Shown: positions 23,684 through 31,828, numbered from the stretch's first letter. The stretch: 43,982 nt of DNA from DATKXO01 sp035528995 (GCA_035528995.1 DATKXO010000442.1:1-43982); one strand, 5' to 3'. Made by a program: numbers and translations. The notes: a model not told the origin generated them from the sequence alone.

Positions 23684-24964
23684 ATGTCCGAGCCCGAATT
23701 CGAGCGCTACCTGGAAGACGTGGCCGCCAGGTTGCGTCTCCCGCCCCATCGCAAGGACGAAATCCGCGAGGAGTTCCGCGCCCACCTGGATGAACACTGG
23801 GCTGCGATCGCCGCCTCGGGTGGCGAACGTCCCCAGCGCATCCGTCAGGTGCTCGACGACTTCGGCCCCTCGGACCGCCTGGCTGCGGCCGTGGCCAGGC
23901 CGTACCACCGGCGTGCCTGGCGCATCGTCGGTCTGGTGGCCGCGTCGCTGATGATGGCCTTCCTGTTGCAGATGCGACTGCGAGGCCCCGGGCCGGCGGG
24001 ATCGCATGGTCGATGGAGCACCGAACGTACTGGTCCGGCTCTGGCCGGTGGTACGCTTTCCTTTTTGGGTGAGGTGGTCGGCGTGCTGGGCGGCACGCCG
24101 GAGGTCGAGGCGCCCGGCTTCGAGGCGTTCAAGTTCCGCCTCCCGGCGGTCTCCTTCGAGGAAGAGCCGCTGGAGGACGTTCTGGCCCATTTTCGCGAGA
24201 TCAGCGGGGTCAACATCTGGGTGAACTGGGCCGAACTCCAGGCCGTCGGCATCGACGGTGACACGCCCGTGTCCATGCAGCTCGAGGACGTCAGCCTGGG
24301 TCGCCTGCTCGATCTGCTCTGCGCCGGCATAGGCGAGGGCGGCGGACTGATCGCCTTCGGATATGGCGACAACGTCATCGAGATCAGCACTCCGAACACG
24401 CTGCGCTCGCCCCAGCCGGAACTCGGCACGGTGCAAGCCGTCTATGACGTGCGGGCCATTATCGAGGCGGCTGTGACCCGACGGATGAGCAGCGTCAGGG
24501 AGTTCTCTTCCGCAGTCAAGAACAGTCAATTCTCGTGGTTTGCCGACGTCGAGACCGGTATCGCAAAAGAGATCCAGGGTCTCATCGCCGAGTCCGTTGC
24601 CCCCGATACCTGGCAACTCAATGGCGGGCCGGGGTCGATCGAGTATTTCGCCGGATTGTTGGTGGTCCGCGCCCCTGCGGTGACCCAGGCCCGAGTGGCC
24701 GACCTGGTGGAGCAGCTCGGCAAGCAGTTGGCTCCGCAGTCCGGTCGCGCGTCGGCGGGCGGCGCAGGACGGACTCCGCCGGCCGGATCGACGATGACGG
24801 ACGCCCCGGACATGCCCGCGTCCGACAGCGCCGGTCTGTTCACGGCCGGGACGGATGAGGCGAAGCCGCCAAGGAAACCGGCCAAGGCGGAGAAGAGGCC
24901 GAAGCACAAGGGCGCCGCGGAGAGCGGGACCCGACCCGAAGGCGATCGCGACGAAGACCTATAG
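23684..24964 (+). CDS. HAAS-like membrane protein with STN/secretin-N-type domain
   Basis: This 426-residue protein starts with a HAAS-like domain (about 1-70: FERYLEDVAARLRLPPHRKDEIREEFRAHLDEH), the type found in membrane partners of PadR regulators. A membrane segment follows (about 80-97). The outside part has an STN/secretin-short-domain-like fold (about 145-205), beginning VSFEEEPLEDVLAHFREISGVNIWVNW, and a second alpha-beta piece (about 245-345) ending in VVRAPAVTQARVADLVEQLGKQL, which looks like a secretin-N repeat. The last 80 residues are a charged, Lys/Pro/Ala-rich tail. PadR partners are usually permease subunits or anti-sigma-like proteins, so joining HAAS to a secretin-type domain is unusual. 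It is probably controlled by the PadR regulator encoded just before it. Confidence 0.75.
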   Translation: MSEPEFERYLEDVAARLRLPPHRKDEIREEFRAHLDEHWAAIAASGGERPQRIRQVLDDFGPSDRLAAAVARPYHRRAWRIVGLVAASLMMAFLLQMRLRGPGPAGSHGRWSTERTGPALAGGTLSFLGEVVGVLGGTPEVEAPGFEAFKFRLPAVSFEEEPLEDVLAHFREISGVNIWVNWAELQAVGIDGDTPVSMQLEDVSLGRLLDLLCAGIGEGGGLIAFGYGDNVIEISTPNTLRSPQPELGTVQAVYDVRAIIEAAVTRRMSSVREFSSAVKNSQFSWFADVETGIAKEIQGLIAESVAPDTWQLNGGPGSIEYFAGLLVVRAPAVTQARVADLVEQLGKQLAPQSGRASAGGAGRTPPAGSTMTDAPDMPASDSAGLFTAGTDEAKPPRKPAKAEKRPKHKGAAESGTRPEGDRDEDL

Positions 24965-24986
24965 GAGTGCCATAGCAGTGGCACTC
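24965..24986. terminator. Hairpin between convergent genes
   Basis: A perfect 8-bp inverted repeat (GAGTGCCA at 24965-24972, TGGCACTC at 24979-24986, 6-nt loop) starts directly after the stop codon of the HAAS/STN gene. No T-run follows, so it is either a weak terminator, an mRNA 3' stabiliser or a dispersed palindrome. Confidence 0.45.
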
Positions 24987-25123
24987 AGTCCTGTGGCGAG
25001 CGAAACGGCACCGCCGCGGGGGATCGGTCGAATCCCCGGCGGCGGTTGACGCATACAGGAGGAAGCAAGGGCGCCGGCGGGGAGACGGGAGCGCGGATCC
25101 CTCCCCGCCGGCGGGATTGGATA

Positions 25124-26467
25124 TCAGACGTCTGTGAGGGGCATGTCAGCAGCGCGTTGTTCGCGCTTCTTCTGCTCCTGCTTCTCTTTCTGCTTTTGTT
25201 TCTGCTCTTTTTTCTGCTCTTTCTTCTGCTGTCTCTCTTCCTCTTGCTGCTTTCCGGCCTCGGGGCCGGCCTTGTTGTCCTTGGATTTGGCTGCTTCTTT
25301 CTCGACCTCGGCCGGCGTGTCCTTGGCCGCGGGCGCATCGGTAGGCGCGTTGCCGCCTTCGATGACCGCAGCGGGCGGCTTGGGCTGGACAGGCTTGGCG
25401 GGCGGAGGTTTGGGTTTGCCCTTCTTGGCGTCGGCGGAGTCGGGCTTCTTCTTGTCCTTGCCGGGGGCGGGTTTGGGCTTTGGCTTCTTGTCGCCCTTGC
25501 CGGCTTTCGGCTCAGGCTTCTTCTTGCCCTTGGCCGCGGGCGGCGCTGGTTTCGGCCCGGCCTTGTTTGCGGCGGGGCTGATGTCGAGGCTCTTGATCAA
25601 GGATGCCGCCTCGTCGACCTGCTGCTTCGGTCCGGCCAGCACCAGCGTGTTGGTCCACAAGTCGGGCACTACGTCCAGCTCGCGGTAGGCGCGCCGCGAA
25701 ACGCGCGAGACGACCTCGGCCAGGGTTCTGGCCTCGGCGTGACTCAGCGGTATCAGTCGCGTGACCACGGGTGTTTGCACCCCGTCAGGGTCGGCCACAG
25801 GACGATCGAGCTCTTTGATGAGTCGTCCGGCGCGTTCGACCATGTCGGGAGTGCTATTGACGATGACGGTGTTGGTGCGGGTATCGTGCTTTGCCGCCCA
25901 GGGGTGGGGACTGCCCACGCTAAGGATGTCCGCGAGCCTGGCAACTGAGGAGGCTCGGGCGTGTTTCAGCGCGAAAATCCCCACGACGAAATCGGCCGTC
26001 TGCTTTTCCCGCCGCGATTCGCTCTTGGCACGGCCGGCGTCACCTTCGGCCCGGCGAGCTTCGCGCTGAGCCCGGTCAGCGGCGCGACCCTCGGGGCGGG
26101 CTTCGCGCCGATCAGGCCCGCGCTCGCGGCGCGCTGTGGCTCCGGAGGCTGCTCTCGCACGGTTCGGCGGGCCATCCAGACCGACCAGAGCGTTCACGTG
26201 ACGGATCAGGTACAGCGGTCCTTCGATCTCGACGGCACCGTCTTCCAGAAGGGCGATTTCCAGCGGCGGTCGCTTGCCCTGGGCCTCCAAAACGCAGTTG
26301 AGGGCATCGACGAATCGCTCGGCTGCGTCGTGGTTCTCGAAGGGGATGGTTCGGGCTTCCCGCGGCGGCGCGGGTTTCTTGTCGTCCTTTTGAGACTTGG
26401 CCAGTGCCAGCGGACCGACAAGCAGGACCAGGCAGAGTACGACTACGGTGGCTCGCGCGAACTTCAT
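25124..26467 (-). CDS. Exported orphan secretin-N-domain protein with Lys/Pro-rich tail
   Basis: This 447-residue protein has a signal peptide (1-23, ending LALA) and no secretin pore domain. It carries two NolW/secretin-N-type alpha-beta repeats: one at about 155-225 (VVGIFALKHARASSVARLADIL through NTVIVNSTPDMVERAGRLIKELD) and one at about 232-300 (VVTRLIPLSHAEARTLAEVVSRV through NTLVLAGPKQQVDEAASLIKSLD). Between signal and repeats is an Arg/Glu/Ala-rich segment (about 105-150). The C-terminal 140 residues are extreme low complexity: first Lys/Pro/Ala, then Lys/Glu/Gln. Such domains form periplasmic rings in secretion and pilus machines. Here the role is unknown, as no secretion gene is nearby. 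The start has an excellent AAAGGAGG 8 nt upstream. Confidence 0.82.
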   Translation of the reverse strand: MKFARATVVVLCLVLLVGPLALAKSQKDDKKPAPPREARTIPFENHDAAERFVDALNCVLEAQGKRPPLEIALLEDGAVEIEGPLYLIRHVNALVGLDGPPNRARAASGATARRERGPDRREARPEGRAADRAQREARRAEGDAGRAKSESRREKQTADFVVGIFALKHARASSVARLADILSVGSPHPWAAKHDTRTNTVIVNSTPDMVERAGRLIKELDRPVADPDGVQTPVVTRLIPLSHAEARTLAEVVSRVSRRAYRELDVVPDLWTNTLVLAGPKQQVDEAASLIKSLDISPAANKAGPKPAPPAAKGKKKPEPKAGKGDKKPKPKPAPGKDKKKPDSADAKKGKPKPPPAKPVQPKPPAAVIEGGNAPTDAPAAKDTPAEVEKEAAKSKDNKAGPEAGKQQEEERQQKKEQKKEQKQKQKEKQEQKKREQRAADMPLTDV

Positions 26468-26625
26468 GGCGGCATCCTCCTTTGGGCGTCCAGAACCCGT
26501 CCCTGGGTTGTTCGTTTCCCTATACCCGGCCGAAGGTTCCGGGTTGCACGCTCTGCGTGCTGCCCGCGTGGCGGGCCTGTGGTATCCTGCGGTGCGCAGC
26601 CTCCAAAACCCGCGGAGAAACGATC

Positions 26626-28062
26626 ATGCTCCAGGAGACCTATCCGTATTACCTGGCCGGGAAGGCCGCGCGGCCCAATACCGACCTGGTGGTGACCAAC
26701 AAGTATACCGGCGAGGCGGCCTGCCGTGTGGCGCTGGCCGACGCGGCGGCCATTGACGCCGGGATCACCGCGGCCGTCGAGGCCTTCGAGCAAACGCGTC
26801 GCATGCCGGGGTACCAACGGCAGGCGATATTGAACCACGTCGTTCACCGTGTGACCGAGCGCCACGAAGAACTGGCCGAGGCGCTGTGCATCGAGGCCGG
26901 CAAGCCGATCCGCGATTCGCGCGGTGAGGTGACGCGGCTGATTGACACGTTCCGAATCGCGGCCGAGGAGTCGGTGAAGATTCAGGGCGAATACCTGGCG
27001 CTGGACATCAGCCAGCGGGCGGCCGGTTACCAGGGCATGTGGCGGCGGTTTCCCATCGGACCGTGCAGCTTCATCAGCCCGTTCAACTTTCCGCTCAACC
27101 TGGTGGCGCACAAGGTGGCGCCGGCCATCGCCGTGGGCTGCCCGTTCGTGCTCAAGCCGGCCTCGTTGACGCCGATCGGGGCGCTGATCCTGGGCGAGAT
27201 TCTGGCCGAGACCGATTGGCCGGGCGGGGCGTCCTCGATCCTGCCGTGTCGGCGCGAGGGGGCCGACCTGTTTACGACCGATGAGCGGCTCAAGCTGCTG
27301 AGCTTCACCGGGTCGCCGGAAGTGGGCTGGGCGCTCAAGGCCAGGGCGGGCAAGAAGAAGGTGGTGCTCGAGCTGGGCGGCAACGCGGCCTGTGTGGTGG
27401 ACGCGGGGGCGGACCTGGAACACGCGGCCGACCGCATCATCCTCGGCGCGTTCTATCAGTCGGGTCAGAGCTGCATCGGCGTGCAGCGCATCTACGCGCA
27501 CGAGTCGGTGTACGACGCGCTCAAGGCGATGCTGGTGGAGCGGATCAGTAAGCTCAAGGCGGGCGATCCGCTGGATGAGGACACTTTTCTTGGTCCGATG
27601 ATCACGGAGGGCGACGCCAAGCGGATGGAGGAGTGGACGGCCGAGGCCGTCGAGGCCGGGGCGAAGGTCATCTGCGGCGGCAAGCGGAACGGCGTGTTCT
27701 TCGACGCGACGTTGCTGGAAGACGTTCGGGCGGACCTGCGGATCAGTTGCGTGGAGGCGTTCGGTCCGGTGGCGGTGATGGCCCCGTTCAGCGATTTCAA
27801 GGATGCGTGCCGGGAGGTGAACAACAGCGTGTACGGGTTGCAGGCGGGGATCTTCACGCCGCTGTTGGATCACGCCTACTACGCGTACGAGGTGCTGGAC
27901 GTGGGCGGGGTGATCATCAACGACGTGCCCAGCCTTCGGGTGGACAACATGCCCTACGGCGGGATCAAGGACAGCGGTCTGGGGCGCGAGGGGATCCGGT
28001 TCGCGATGGAAGACATGACGGAGATCAAGCTGTTGGTGCTCAACCGGGCGGGGCAGGTTTAG
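26626..28062 (+). CDS. NAD(P)-dependent aldehyde dehydrogenase
   Basis: This 478-residue protein belongs to the aldehyde dehydrogenase superfamily, which oxidises aldehydes to acids with NAD(P). The substrate is unknown; the sequence resembles the lactaldehyde/non-phosphorylating glyceraldehyde-3-phosphate dehydrogenase side of the family. Key elements are the cofactor-binding FISPFNFPLNL and VLKPASLTP, FTGSPEVGW, catalytic Glu249 in LELGGN and catalytic Cys283 in QSGQSCIGVQR. The C-terminal PYGGIKDSGLGREG is typical. The length is normal and nothing is missing. The ATG at 26626 has GGAG 8 nt upstream. It is divergent from the secretin-N gene and is followed by a 710-bp gene-free stretch. Confidence 0.95.
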   Translation: MLQETYPYYLAGKAARPNTDLVVTNKYTGEAACRVALADAAAIDAGITAAVEAFEQTRRMPGYQRQAILNHVVHRVTERHEELAEALCIEAGKPIRDSRGEVTRLIDTFRIAAEESVKIQGEYLALDISQRAAGYQGMWRRFPIGPCSFISPFNFPLNLVAHKVAPAIAVGCPFVLKPASLTPIGALILGEILAETDWPGGASSILPCRREGADLFTTDERLKLLSFTGSPEVGWALKARAGKKKVVLELGGNAACVVDAGADLEHAADRIILGAFYQSGQSCIGVQRIYAHESVYDALKAMLVERISKLKAGDPLDEDTFLGPMITEGDAKRMEEWTAEAVEAGAKVICGGKRNGVFFDATLLEDVRADLRISCVEAFGPVAVMAPFSDFKDACREVNNSVYGLQAGIFTPLLDHAYYAYEVLDVGGVIINDVPSLRVDNMPYGGIKDSGLGREGIRFAMEDMTEIKLLVLNRAGQV

Positions 28063-28159
28063 ACCGGAAGGCCACTGAAGCGCGGAGATCGCCAAGACCG
28101 CAGAGAAGAGTGAGGTCGGCCGACGGCCCGAATCCGTTGTGCATTGTGGGGCGTCATTT

Positions 28160-28609
28160 CGAGGTTGCGGGTCGAGTTTGGGCGCGTTTGATGTCGATTT
28201 GTGCGCGCAACGCGCGCGAATCGAGCGCGTTTGAGGGAGTTTCGGCGCGCCTTGTCGGCGGATAACCCACTGTAGTATAAGCAGTTGCATCGTTCGGGGA
28301 GGGGTTTGGTTTCGTGAGGAAGGGGCCTGTTTTACATTTCTGCGTTGTGGGTGGAATCGAGACGTCGGCGCGAGGATGTCGGGGGCACGTGAATCAAGGC
28401 CCATGCGGCAGTTGCGGGCGGTTGCCTGGCCCGCTGGGCTTATCGGCGTAGGACGGTTTCGCATGGTGCTGGCTCCCTGGCTACGGAGGCAGACCGTATC
28501 GGTTCGGGCGGTGGCCCCCACGGCTCCGGTGGGGCATCGAGGTGCACCGTACCCCCTCTATATAACTTGGCGCGTGATCGCTCTCAGGTGGTCGGAAATG
28601 CGGAAAACG
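28160..28609 (+). repeat. Copy B of a two-copy intergenic element (possible ncRNA)
   Basis: The plus strand contains, in order: a GCGCG- and T-rich block (about 28175-28235), GAGTTTCG (28237-28244), TTGTCGG followed by GATAAC (28252-28266), GGTTTGGTTTCGT (28303-28315), TATAACTTGGCGCGTGATC (28561-28579), a 19-nt spacer and TGCGGAAAACG (28599-28609). The same series is found on the minus strand at 5522-5860. Identical blocks alternate with diverged ones, and the distance between the 13-mer and the 19-mer differs (245 nt here, 131 nt in copy A), as expected for an element whose conserved parts are under constraint. Confidence 0.65.
28252..28281 (+). promoter_or_regulatory. Candidate promoter inside element B
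   Basis: TTGTCG (28252-28257), an 18-nt spacer and TATAAG (28276-28281) form a moderate promoter match on the plus strand. No gene on this strand lies downstream for 2 kb, so it would make a non-coding transcript running through the conserved blocks. Confidence 0.35.
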
Positions 28610-28707
28610 GGGCGGAAAGGCCCGGCAGGTGGGTTGAGGTGCATCCGCCGGCATCGATCCGATTGCAGGGCGGCTCGGGTTTTTGTCGGGTCAGGGTGAC
28701 CGGCCCC

Positions 28708-28781
28708 GCATTCAGGTCGTGCATCAAGCTGCACCCTACGAGTTGCATTCAGGTGGTGCATCAAGATGCACCCTACGGGTG
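28708..28781. repeat. Two tandem 37-bp repeats with hairpins at the glycerate kinase stop
   Basis: Two units, 28708-28744 and 28745-28781, match at 33 of 37 positions. The second contains a perfect palindrome, GGTGCATC-AA-GATGCACC (28755-28772), and the first an imperfect one. The glycerate kinase stop codon (28773-28775, minus strand) lies in the second unit, so the repeat forms the 3' end of that gene. A degenerate relative is visible near 28534-28552. Confidence 0.7.
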
Positions 28782-29906
28782 GGGGCGCTGGGCGAAGACT
28801 TTGGCGGTTCGGTCGGTCAGGGCTCGGGTTGCTTCGGCGGTGCTGGGGAGTTTGTCCGGCGGCGATTCGGTGACGGGGTAGACAGCTTCCAGGATATCGA
28901 GGCATTGGTCGGCGTCGTGGCCGAGGCAGCCGGCGATGGCGATGGTGGGGATGCGAAGTCTGGCGGCGCGGGCGGCGACGCCGCTGACGACCTTGCCCAT
29001 CATGGACTGGGCGTCGAGCCGGCCTTCACCGGTGACGACCAGGTCCGCGCCGGGCAGGCGGTCGATCAATCCGACCAGGTCCAGGATGACGTCCACGCCG
29101 GGCACGAGCCGGGCGTCCAGGAAGGCCATCAGGCCTGCGGCGAGGCCACCGGCCGCTCCGGCGCCGGGAACGTCGGCGACGTCGATGTCCAGGTCCCGCC
29201 GGATGACGTCGGCCAAGTGGGCCAAGTTGCGGTCCAGCACATCTACGTCCGGTTGGCCGGCGCCCTTCTGAGGGCCGAAGACGCGGGCGGCTCCGTTGGA
29301 GCCGCAGAGGGGATTGTTCACGTCGCAAAGGACCTGAATCTCGCATTCGTCGATGCGCGGGTCGCGGTTGGTCAGATCGACGCGCTCGATGCGATCGAGC
29401 TGTCCACCGCCGAGGCCGTCGGGGAGCGGATGACCATCGGCCGTCAGGAATCGGACGCCAAGGGCCTGAGCGGCCCCGCAGCCGCCGTCCACGGTGGCGC
29501 TGCCGCCGACGCCGACCATGATGGAGCGACAGCCCTCGGACAGAGCGGCGGTGATGAGCCGGCCGGTGCCGTAGGTGGTGGTGCGGAGCGGGCCGTAGTT
29601 TTTCGGGGCGAGTAGCGTGAGGCCGGAGGCGGCGGCCATCTCGATCACGGCACGGTTCGCGTCGGGCAGAATCGCAAAGGCGGCGTTTACGGGCGTCATC
29701 AGCGGGCCGGGTACGGTGGATGTGATGCTGCGGCCGCCGAGAGCGGCCAGCAATGCGTCGGCGGTACCGTCGCCGCCGTCGGCCACGGGGACGACGATGA
29801 CCTGGTCGTCGGGGTGGACTCGGTGGATGCCGGCGGCGATAGCGTCACCGGCCTGCCGGGAGGTGAGGGTGCCTTTGAAACTGTCGGTGGCAACGACGAT
29901 TCTCAT
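28773..29906 (-). CDS. Glycerate kinase (GarK/GlxK family)
   Basis: This 377-residue protein is a glycerate kinase of the GarK/GlxK type, which phosphorylates D-glycerate with ATP and feeds it into central carbon metabolism. The family blocks are plain: RIVVATDSFKGTLTSRQAGDAI (2-23), VPVADGGDGTADALLAAL (about 40-57), GVGGSATVDGGCGAAQALG (about 125-143), CDVNNPLCGSNGAARVFGPQKG (about 190-211), GAGAAGGLAAGLMAF and LVVTGEGRLDAQSMMGKV (about 285-302). Length and motifs are normal. The start at 29906 opens directly with the conserved strand. No clear Shine-Dalgarno precedes it. Its last codons lie in the tandem repeat described above. With the aldehyde dehydrogenase nearby it could belong to glycerate/glycolate use, but the genes are convergent and not in one operon. 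Confidence 0.95.
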   Translation of the reverse strand: MRIVVATDSFKGTLTSRQAGDAIAAGIHRVHPDDQVIVVPVADGGDGTADALLAALGGRSITSTVPGPLMTPVNAAFAILPDANRAVIEMAAASGLTLLAPKNYGPLRTTTYGTGRLITAALSEGCRSIMVGVGGSATVDGGCGAAQALGVRFLTADGHPLPDGLGGGQLDRIERVDLTNRDPRIDECEIQVLCDVNNPLCGSNGAARVFGPQKGAGQPDVDVLDRNLAHLADVIRRDLDIDVADVPGAGAAGGLAAGLMAFLDARLVPGVDVILDLVGLIDRLPGADLVVTGEGRLDAQSMMGKVVSGVAARAARLRIPTIAIAGCLGHDADQCLDILEAVYPVTESPPDKLPSTAEATRALTDRTAKVFAQRPHP

Positions 29907-30091
29907 CGTTCTGCGCTGGGGCGGAAGAGCCCGGTCATCTGACTCGATGGTGGGTTTCGCTTCGCTATAGCCAGCCAGCGTTCGTGGCAAGGATACCGTG
30001 ACGCGCGGCGGGTGCCCAGCGTGGTGCCGGGCCGCACGTCACCGTTTTTCGGCGGGCGCGGGTCGGATGGATTGGGGTGATGGCCGGCGGT

Positions 30092-30514
30092 TCAGTCGTA
30101 CCAGCGGTTGGCGTAGAGGCCGGCCTGGCAGGCGGACTCGTCGTCGATGGCGAACTCGCAGCCGGTGAGGATGGCGTCGCGGTACGGTGTGATGTGACGA
30201 ACGGCGGCGGGCACGCGCAGGCCGCTGTCCTCGTACCAGAACAGCCTGATCAGCACGATGGCCCCGACGGAGAACTCGCGGGCGGACAGAAAGCCGATCC
30301 CGTTGACGGAGGCGTTGTGCAGAGCGGCGCTGATCTCATTGTTGCCGCGCAGGTTGCTGACCAGGAGGGGCCAGGAGCGATGGTAGCGCCGCATGGCACG
30401 GCGGCGCGTGTCGATGTCGTACTCGCCGCGTTCGCGTGCGGCCTCGATGAACCGGTCGATCTCGCGGGCCATGAGGCTGTTGACGACGGACGCCGGCGGC
30501 ACGGTAGTCTTCAT
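30092..30514 (-). CDS. PilZ-domain protein, putative c-di-GMP receptor
   Basis: This 140-residue protein has an N-terminal helix (about 10-38) and a PilZ-type beta-barrel (about 42-130). The c-di-GMP-binding signature is present: R-x3-R at Arg42-Arg46 (MRRYHR) and the second motif [DN]-x-S-x-x-G at Asn67-Ser69-Gly72 (NASVNGIG). The rest (VGAIVLIRLFWYE, GCEFAID) fits the barrel. It should bind c-di-GMP and pass the signal to an unknown partner. The ATG at 30514 is preceded by a strong GGGGAGG. It is divergent from the lipoprotein gene. Other c-di-GMP proteins are encoded in the window, but none adjoins this gene. Confidence 0.82.
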   Translation of the reverse strand: MKTTVPPASVVNSLMAREIDRFIEAARERGEYDIDTRRRAMRRYHRSWPLLVSNLRGNNEISAALHNASVNGIGFLSAREFSVGAIVLIRLFWYEDSGLRVPAAVRHITPYRDAILTGCEFAIDDESACQAGLYANRWYD

Positions 30515-30671
30515 AGCGCATCCTCCCCTGGTGACGTACGATACGGAGCGGGCTGGGGCAAAACGGCGTCGGTGATGGCGGGGGTGCGGGCGGTTATCGG
30601 TCGGTCGGGGTGGTGCTGCCCCGTGGCCAGGACTCTTGCATTCGAGGGGCTCTGCATATATAGCCGTGGTC

Positions 30672-31310
30672 ATGGTGAGCCGGAGTCAGTTCCGTGTGGC
30701 CGCGATGGCGCTTGCGCTGGCCGGGATTGCGTCGGCCGGTTGCGACGGGCGGCCGGACGATCGTGTGCGCACGCTTCAGCAGCGGGTGGACGAACTGGTG
30801 CAGGACAACGCCCGGCTCGAGCGAGAGAGCCTGGACCGGCAGGCGAAGATCGCGGACCTCCAGGCCCAGGTAGAGACGCTGCAGGACCTGGGGCCGGACC
30901 GGCTGAACAACCTGTTCGTGGTGGATCGCATCGAGTTGGCCAGCCTGACGGGGGGCGCCGAGTATGACGACGTGCCGGGGGACGACGGGGTGACGGTTTA
31001 TCTGCGGCCGGTGGATGCGGACGGGCACGTGCTCAAGGCGGCTGGGGAGATCACCATCGAGCTGCTGGACGCGAATGCGCCGGGCGCCCCGAAAAGCCTG
31101 GGGCTTTACGTCCATAACGAGAAGCAGCAACTGCGGAAGCTGTGGCACGGCGGGCTGCTGACCAACCACTACACCATCAAGTGTCCCTGGGACCCGACCA
31201 TCGGTCCGCCGACGAACCGCGAGGTCACCATCAAGGCCATTTTCTACGATTTTCTGACCGGCAAGCGTTGCACGTCGACGAAGGTCGTGAAGGTATCCCT
31301 TCCGGATTGA
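30672..31310 (+). CDS. Coiled-coil lipoprotein (hypothetical)
   Basis: This 212-residue protein has a lipoprotein signal (MVSRSQFRVAAMALALAGIASAGC, lipobox SAGC with Cys24). A coiled coil follows (about 33-75, with repeated leucines and Glu/Gln/Arg, for example LQQRVDELVQDNARLERESL). The C-terminal part (about 85-212) looks like a beta-sandwich: VTVYLRPVDADGHVLKAAGEITIELLD and a closing REVTIKAIFYDFLTGKRCTSTKVVKVSL. The function is unknown; the shape suits an envelope scaffold. TATATA lies 10 bp before the ATG, so the message may be leaderless or nearly so. A longer start in the same frame at 30636 would spoil the signal peptide. Confidence 0.72.
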   Translation: MVSRSQFRVAAMALALAGIASAGCDGRPDDRVRTLQQRVDELVQDNARLERESLDRQAKIADLQAQVETLQDLGPDRLNNLFVVDRIELASLTGGAEYDDVPGDDGVTVYLRPVDADGHVLKAAGEITIELLDANAPGAPKSLGLYVHNEKQQLRKLWHGGLLTNHYTIKCPWDPTIGPPTNREVTIKAIFYDFLTGKRCTSTKVVKVSLPD

Positions 31311-31370
31311 TCGTCGGGTCGGCCCACGGTGCGGCGCTCAGGCGGGACGGGGTGGGCGCAGAGCGTGAGC

Positions 31371-31399
31371 TTGGCGCTGCGTGGCGGGCGTGCTATAGT
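31371..31399 (+). promoter_or_regulatory. Promoter of clpS
   Basis: TTGGCG (31371-31376), a 17-nt spacer and TATAGT (31394-31399) form a good sigma-70-type promoter, 45 bp before the clpS start codon. Confidence 0.6.
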
Positions 31400-31444
31400 A
31401 AGGAGGGTTGGGTCTTTACCCGGACGACTCTCGGAATCGACAAG

Positions 31445-31828
31445 ATGGCAAGCGTGTACGGCGAGAACGACGACGCGAACGTTCCGGCGGAGCCGTCGCG
31501 GACCGACGGGTCTGAGGTGGAGACCGGGGTGGCAGAGCCGGCGACGCAGACCGCGCCACCCAAGATGCAACCCAAACGCCCCAAGCCTCGCCAGCTTCCG
31601 CCGTTCAAGGTGCTGCTGCACAACGACGACGTGAACGACTTCGAGCACGTGATCCGCGCGATCATCAAGCTGACGCCGCTGTCTCTGGAGGAGGCGTTCC
31701 AGAAGACGCTGGAGGCGCACGAAACGGGCGTCTCCCTCCTGCTGGTCACCCACCAGGAACGGGCCGAACTGTACAGCGAGCAATTCGCCACCATGAGCCT
31801 CACGGTCACGATCGAGCCGGATGCCTGA
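31445..31828 (+). CDS. clpS: ATP-dependent Clp protease adaptor ClpS
   Basis: This is ClpS, the adaptor that hands N-degron substrates to ClpA/ClpC-ClpP. The 127 residues have a long acidic and Pro/Gln-rich N-terminal extension (about 1-50, likely disordered and used to engage the Clp ATPase). The ClpS core follows: PFKVLLHNDDVNDFEHVIRAI (about 52-72), with the Asn-Asp-Asp of the substrate pocket, and ending VSLLLVTHQERAELYSEQF. The fold is complete. No Clp ATPase gene is adjacent. It has its own promoter and stands 84 bp before pdxJ, which has a separate promoter. Confidence 0.93.
   Translation: MASVYGENDDANVPAEPSRTDGSEVETGVAEPATQTAPPKMQPKRPKPRQLPPFKVLLHNDDVNDFEHVIRAIIKLTPLSLEEAFQKTLEAHETGVSLLLVTHQERAELYSEQFATMSLTVTIEPDA

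Larger units (their letters stand above)
28063..28772. other. 710-bp gene-free region after the aldehyde dehydrogenase
   Basis: No convincing gene is present. The region holds copy B of the repeated intergenic element (about 28160-28609), a candidate promoter inside it, and a 37-bp tandem repeat with hairpins at its right end (28708-28781). It separates the aldehyde dehydrogenase from the convergent glycerate kinase gene. Confidence 0.7.

Noticed and set aside
22931..24907. 658-residue minus-strand open frame
   Set aside because: It is opposite the PadR and HAAS/STN genes, both with clear families, and part of it shadows recJ.
28258..28270. Possible DnaA box (GCGGATAAC)
   Set aside because: It matches the consensus only partly, has no neighbours of the same type, and lies in the repeated element.
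26464..28521. 685-residue minus-strand open frame
   Set aside because: It is antisense to the aldehyde dehydrogenase and extends into the repeated intergenic element; composition is typical of GC-rich shadows.
28376..28699. 107-residue plus-strand frame in the gene-free region
   Set aside because: There is no ribosome site, it crosses the conserved 19-mer in a frame not kept in copy A, and its composition is random-like.
28708..28781. Possible CRISPR array
   Set aside because: There are only two adjacent 37-bp units with no spacers between them and no cas genes, so it is a tandem repeat.
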